A stretch of 42,946 nt of DNA, from positions 29,563 through 72,508 of the forward strand of contig NTHE01000041.1 of assembly GCA_002551355.1 (NCBI GenBank). Reading direction: 5' to 3'. Made by a program: the position numbers and the translations under genes. Below the pieces are notes generated by a model. That model saw only the letters and a list, made by a program, of their open reading frames with translations, was not told the origin of the DNA and made no database searches. The DNA is from Streptomyces sp. man185. Its GTDB lineage: Bacteria; Actinomycetota; Actinomycetes; Streptomycetales; Streptomycetaceae. Shown piece after piece: positions 39,115 to 42,946 of the stretch (positions within the stretch are counted from its first letter, which is position 1; each line of letters starts with the position of its first letter).

Positions 39115-40241
39115 GACAGCGTGGCGATCGTGTCGCGGCCGCCGTCCAGGAACTCCGGCCAGGAGCCGCCCTCCTGCTTGCTGCGCGGCTCGACGACACC
39201 GTGCAGGTACTTGTTGAAGATGGCCAGGTCCTCCGGGTCCCGCCGGGCGAGGGAGCCGACGAGCGAGGAGGCGAGGGTCCGGGCCGTCAGTGTGCGCTCG
39301 CCGAAGAAATTGCTGTGCAGGACGGCGTCCTCCAGCACACCGATCTGCTCCGCCGTCGACAGGGCGGACTCCAGCTTCTCGTCGTCGCTGCCCGCCGCCG
39401 CGGCCGAGGTCCGCAGATCGGCGAAGCTCTGGAGCAGGATGTCGAGGAGCGTCGGCGGCACGTCCAGGTCGATGGCGTGCCGGCGCAGCAGTTCCTCGGT
39501 GCGGAAGCGGACGATCTCCGCCTCGCTCTTCTTGTTCGTCACGACCGGGATGCGGACGAAGTTGAAGCGGCGCTTCAGCGCGGACGAGAGGTCGTTGACG
39601 CCCCGGTCACGGCTGTTGGCGGTCGCGATGATCGAGAAGCCGGGCTTGGCGAAGACGATGTTGTCGCCGGCGTCCGTGCCGTCGCTCCGCAGCTCGGGGA
39701 CGGAGATGTACTTCTCCGAAAGGATCGAGATCAGCGCGTCCTGGACGTCGCTGGTGGAACGGGTGAGTTCCTCGAAGCGGCCGATGGCGCCCGTCTCCAT
39801 CGCGGTCATGATCGGCGACGGGATCATCGAATCGCGCGACTGTCCCTCGGCGATGACCCTGGACACGTTCCACGCGTACTTGATGTGGTCCTCGGTCGTG
39901 CCCGCCGTCCCCTGCACCACCAGCGTGGAGTTGCGGGAGATCGCGGCGGAGAGCAGCTCGGCCAGCCAGCTCTTGCCGGTGCCGGGGTCTCCTATCAGCA
40001 GCAGACCCCGGTCGGAGGCGAGGGTGACGATCGACCGCTCCACGAGGCTCCGGTCGCCGAACCACTTCTGTGAGATCTCCCGGTCCAGGCCGTCGGCGCG
40101 CTCGGACCCCAGGATGAAGAGCCGGACCATCTTCGGGGACAGCCGCCAGGAGAACGGCTTGGGGCTGTCGTCGACCGACTCCAGCCAGTCGAGCTCCTCC
40201 GCGTACTTGGTCTCTGCAGGGGCGCGCAACACGTCGGACAT
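39111..40241 (-). CDS. MoxR-type AAA+ ATPase
   Basis: A 376-residue ATPase. Walker A is GDPGTGKS (84-91) and a Walker-B-like GAIGRFEELTR lies at 151-161. Sensor 1 is SIIATANSRDRGVND (about 203-216), the arginine finger is in SSALKRRFNF (R224/R225), and a C-terminal lid has RTEELLRRHAIDLDV. MoxR proteins form hexamers that act with VWA-domain partners to remodel or load metal into client proteins. The VWA gene is 91 bp upstream and the DUF5682 gene overlaps its end, so it is the motor of this cluster. The Walker-B region has two adjacent Glu instead of the more usual Asp-Glu. Confidence 0.93.
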   Translation of the reverse strand: MSDVLRAPAETKYAEELDWLESVDDSPKPFSWRLSPKMVRLFILGSERADGLDREISQKWFGDRSLVERSIVTLASDRGLLLIGDPGTGKSWLAELLSAAISRNSTLVVQGTAGTTEDHIKYAWNVSRVIAEGQSRDSMIPSPIMTAMETGAIGRFEELTRSTSDVQDALISILSEKYISVPELRSDGTDAGDNIVFAKPGFSIIATANSRDRGVNDLSSALKRRFNFVRIPVVTNKKSEAEIVRFRTEELLRRHAIDLDVPPTLLDILLQSFADLRTSAAAAGSDDEKLESALSTAEQIGVLEDAVLHSNFFGERTLTARTLASSLVGSLARRDPEDLAIFNKYLHGVVEPRSKQEGGSWPEFLDGGRDTIATLS

Positions 40242-40332
40242 GAGTAGGCCTTTCTGAGCAGCCAGGAAAAGTCGGGTGAGCAGCGGGAAGGAGGGGAAGC
40301 CCGGGAGCCGGGAAAACCGGGTCCGCGGGACC

Positions 40333-41718
40333 TCAGGTGAGGAACGTCTTGAGTTCGTGCACGAGCTTGCCGATGTGCCCGGAGACCACGGGCGTGCCCA
40401 GGGCCTTGAACCGCTCCCGGAACCACGGGTTGACCTCCTGCCGCCCGGAGCTGGTCACCGAGCCGACGGGGATGAACTTCACCCCGGAGCGGTGCACGGC
40501 CTCGATGCCCTCGAACAGCGGCTGGGAGCGGTCGAACTCGTAGAAGTCGGAGATCCACACCATGACGGTGTTCTTCGGCTCGGCTATCTTCGGGCGGGCC
40601 ATCGCCATGGCGACCGGGCCGTCGTTCCCACCGCCGAGATTCGTGCGCAGCAGCACGTCGAACGGGTCGTGTACCCACGGCGTGAGATCGATCGAGCGCG
40701 TGTCGTAGGCGATGAGATGGACGTCCACCTTCGGCAGTCCGGCGAAGATGGACGCCAGGATGGTGCAGTTCACCATCGAGTCGACCATGGAACCGGACTG
40801 GTCCACCACGACGATCAGCCGCTGCGGCGTCGTCCGGCGCACGGTGTGCCGGTAGTAGAGGCGGTCCACGTAGAGCCGTTCCTCTTCCGGACTCCAGTTG
40901 GTGAGGTTCTTCCAGATCGTGCGGTCCAGGTCGAGGTTGCGGAAGACGCGCTTGGGCGGCACCGATCGGTCCAGCTCGCCGACGGTGGCCTTTTCCACCT
41001 GCGTACGCAGCACCTCGGCCACCTCGTCGACGTAACGGCTGATGAGCGACTTGGCGTTGGCGAGGGCCACCCCCGACAGGTTGCCCTTGTCGCGCAGCAA
41101 CTGTTCGATCAGCGACATGCTGGGCGTCAGCCGCGCGGCCAGCGCCGGATCGGCCAGCACCTCCCGCAGTCGCATGCGCCCCACGAGATCGCCCTCGATC
41201 GCCGCCAGCTCGGGCCCGAGGCCGCCGGCGTCCAGGCCCGCGCCCGCCGCCCGCCCGCCGAGCAGCTCGCCCGGCGGACAGCCGAGCGCACGCTCCAGCC
41301 AGCCGGTGTCGGACTGCCAGCGCGCCAACTGCTCGGCGGTCACCGCGCTCGAACCGGTCGCGAAGACATTGAGCAGCACCTTCGACACCAGCGCGGCACG
41401 CCGCACTTCCGCCGCCCGGTCACGGGAGCCGTCCGCATCGTCGTCCGGCGTCATCAGCCCGTCGAGCTCGGCGGCCAGCTCCGGGTGGCGCTGCACGACC
41501 GAGTCGACCGAGGTCCCGGGGTCCAGCAGCGCGGACGGCAGCCCGATGTCCTCGACCACCCCCAGGCTCGCCGACTCCAGCGCGGGCTGCTCCTCACCGT
41601 CGAAGAGGCGGGCCAGGAGCCTCCAGTACAGGACCTGGCGGCGGTTCTCGTACGGGTCGGGCCCGGCCGGGGACGGGACGTCAGAGCCCGGCGACCGCCG
41701 GGTGCGATCCTCGGTCAT
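40333..41718 (-). CDS. VWA (MIDAS) domain protein of the MoxR cluster
   Basis: A 461-residue protein. Residues 20-290 are a helical N-terminal region (DPYENRRQVLYWRLLARLFD, then AAIEGDLVGRMRLREVLADP and NLDLDRTIWKNLTNWSPEEE). Residues 298-455 form a von Willebrand A domain with the MIDAS motif D306-x-S308-x-S310 (VVVDQSGSMVDSMVN), a LRTNLGGGNDGPVAMAM loop and D391 in VWISDFYEF. It should bind Mg2+ and a client or partner protein, recruiting the MoxR ATPase. The ATG at 41718 overlaps the preceding stop by 4 bases (ATGA). A longer in-frame extension would only read through the upstream gene. Confidence 0.93.
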   Translation of the reverse strand: MTEDRTRRSPGSDVPSPAGPDPYENRRQVLYWRLLARLFDGEEQPALESASLGVVEDIGLPSALLDPGTSVDSVVQRHPELAAELDGLMTPDDDADGSRDRAAEVRRAALVSKVLLNVFATGSSAVTAEQLARWQSDTGWLERALGCPPGELLGGRAAGAGLDAGGLGPELAAIEGDLVGRMRLREVLADPALAARLTPSMSLIEQLLRDKGNLSGVALANAKSLISRYVDEVAEVLRTQVEKATVGELDRSVPPKRVFRNLDLDRTIWKNLTNWSPEEERLYVDRLYYRHTVRRTTPQRLIVVVDQSGSMVDSMVNCTILASIFAGLPKVDVHLIAYDTRSIDLTPWVHDPFDVLLRTNLGGGNDGPVAMAMARPKIAEPKNTVMVWISDFYEFDRSQPLFEGIEAVHRSGVKFIPVGSVTSSGRQEVNPWFRERFKALGTPVVSGHIGKLVHELKTFLT

Positions 41719-42946
41719 TTCCGCAACAGCCTTCCGGCGCGCTCGCGCAGCACGGCCACGGCGTCGGTGGCGGCCTTCTCCGCCCGGACACCGGCCTTGT
41801 CGGTGGTGCCGCCCGCCCACGCCCCGGCGTGCACGGCGACGGTCTTCTTCCGCACGGTCGACTCGACCGCGAGCGGCTGGAGGAGGAACTCCCCGGCATC
41901 CCAGCGCAGCAGCCCGACGCAGGAGTGGGAGGCGGCGACAGCCTCGGGCGTCAGCGGGCCGGCGGCGGGGATCCGGTCGGTGTCGACGGCCAGGAGCCGC
42001 CCGGCGAGATCGAACGCGAGGTGGTCCTCCTCGCGGTGCGGGGTGTACCCCTCCAACAGCACCGGCACGGCGATCCGCACCGGATGCCGGTCCAGCGGCG
42101 CGACACGGGCGGCCGTCGCGACGGAGAGCATCACGCGCGCCGTCGCGAAGGCGTCGGCGGGCTCACCCGCGCGGGCCCGCTCGTCGTCCCAGAGCAGATC
42201 CCCCTCGACGGTCACCGGCATGGCGTACAGCTCCATCGACCGGCCCTCGCTCACGGCGCCGAGCAAGGACATGTGGGGACGCAGCAACTGCCACAGGCCC
42301 GCCCCGACGACCGTGTCCGGCTTGGGCGCCGACACCCCGGCGCGCACCAGACGGGGCGCGCCCCCGTCCGCCGGCTCGAACACGGCGTGGACCTGGGCCT
42401 GTACGGCCGTCGCGTGCTCCTGTACATCGACCCCCAGTGGCAGCAGACGACCGGTCACCGCCTCGGCGGGCCGCTCCCCGGCGGACCCCGGCACCGTCAA
42501 CAGCAGGGCACGCGACCACAGATCACCCCAGCGGCGCACGGGCACGCGCTCCAGCGTCGCCCCCGGGCACGACGCGGCGAGCTCGGCGGCGAACCCGTCG
42601 AGCAGCGTCGCCCGACGCCGCAGTCCCGGATCGGGCAGCATCGCGGAGACCACCGGCGCGGCCCCGGCGACCAGCTCGTGGTCGATGCCCCGCCAGCCGC
42701 TGCGCGCGAGGTCGCACAGCCAGCTGCGGGCCGCCGCGAGGAGGTTGGCCCCCTGCTCGGGCGCGGCGGGAGCGAGGGAGGAACCGGCCGGCTCCTCCCC
42801 GACGGGCCGCCCTACGGCCTCCTCTATCCGCTGCGTCAAGGCGTCGTGCACGGAACCGAGCAGCGCGCCACGGGCGGCGGCCAGCGCCACGAAGTCGTCC
42901 TCCCCGGCGGCCCCGGCGGTCGCCCGGCCGGCCGCCTCCGCGACCC
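41715..42946 (-). CDS. Unrecognised protein at the head of the MoxR/VWA cluster, partial
   Basis: At least 410 residues; the 5' end lies beyond the window because the frame stays open past a GTG at 42890 to position 42946. The visible part begins EDDFVALAAARGALLGSVHD and includes SWLCDLARSGWRGIDHELVA, RRATLLDGFAAELAASCPGA, WQLLRPHMSLLGAVSEGRS, VLLEGYTPHREEDHLAFDLA and a basic C-terminus ending RAGRLLRK. There are no membrane segments. The WLCDLARSG region recalls sequence that follows the SWIM zinc finger in YehQ-type proteins often encoded with MoxR/VWA genes, but no SWIM motif is visible here. The stop overlaps the VWA start (ATGA), so it belongs to the operon. Confidence 0.75.
   Translation of the reverse strand, partial: VAEAAGRATAGAAGEDDFVALAAARGALLGSVHDALTQRIEEAVGRPVGEEPAGSSLAPAAPEQGANLLAAARSWLCDLARSGWRGIDHELVAGAAPVVSAMLPDPGLRRRATLLDGFAAELAASCPGATLERVPVRRWGDLWSRALLLTVPGSAGERPAEAVTGRLLPLGVDVQEHATAVQAQVHAVFEPADGGAPRLVRAGVSAPKPDTVVGAGLWQLLRPHMSLLGAVSEGRSMELYAMPVTVEGDLLWDDERARAGEPADAFATARVMLSVATAARVAPLDRHPVRIAVPVLLEGYTPHREEDHLAFDLAGRLLAVDTDRIPAAGPLTPEAVAASHSCVGLLRWDAGEFLLQPLAVESTVRKKTVAVHAGAWAGGTTDKAGVRAEKAATDAVAVLRERAGRLLRK

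Noticed and set aside
40688..40698. GATCGATCG inside the VWA gene as a further regulator site
   Set aside because: It lies within coding sequence, lacks the extended match, and the same short core also occurs in the LysR gene near 6810, so chance is enough.

Overview
The window is high-GC actinobacterial chromosome, most consistent with Streptomyces. Signs of this are very strong third-position G/C bias, GTG starts, AGGAGG-type ribosome sites, many ATGA/GTGA overlaps, a Tat-exported polysaccharide lyase, DUF6381 and MT0933-type small proteins, an ECF sigma factor with an exported C-terminus, and a sugar ABC transporter operon without its own ATPase. Nothing in the window identifies a species. 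There is no phage, transposase or CRISPR array.

Layout. 1-614: end of a cytochrome c oxidase subunit I gene and a small membrane protein. 716-6595: VOC protein, ECF sigma factor fused to a CAP domain, antitoxin-like small protein, a separate PP2C phosphatase and MASE1 protein, and two small genes diverging around a 54-bp palindrome. 6631-9341: tRNA-Trp, then a LysR regulator divergent from an aldo/keto reductase and an SRPBCC protein. 9398-13669: MptB-like glycosyltransferase, then an ABC-F ATPase behind a long leader and coupled to a P-loop kinase. 13786-21722: mostly small conserved genes, with a threonylcarbamoyl-AMP synthase-like protein, a CNNM/CBS membrane pair, Spo0M, an HTH/DUF4180 pair and a GNAT acetyltransferase. 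21742-23600: remnants of peptide transporter genes, a DinB protein and an AAC(3) aminoglycoside acetyltransferase.

23620-35580 is a carbohydrate utilisation locus. A secreted PL8 lyase diverges from a regulator joining a DeoR-type helix-turn-helix to a LacI-type sensor. Next comes an operon for a solute-binding lipoprotein, two permeases, a D-2-hydroxyacid dehydrogenase and a fused phosphodiesterase/HAD phosphatase. Facing it, and ending at a shared terminator, is an operon for a GlmS-like SIS isomerase and a class II aldolase. The PL8 and transporter promoters carry nearly the same site at the same distance upstream of the -35, so they are probably co-regulated. The likely flow is extracellular cleavage, import, oxidation or dephosphorylation, isomerisation/deamination, then aldol cleavage. 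The substrate is not identified; an amino-sugar-containing polysaccharide is a guess.

36262-42946 is a translationally coupled minus-strand cluster: an unrecognised protein cut by the window edge, a VWA (MIDAS) protein, a MoxR-type AAA+ ATPase and a 950-residue DUF5682 protein. MoxR/VWA pairs elsewhere act as ATP-driven remodelling machines, but this version has no established target. It is the best candidate here for a poorly described system.
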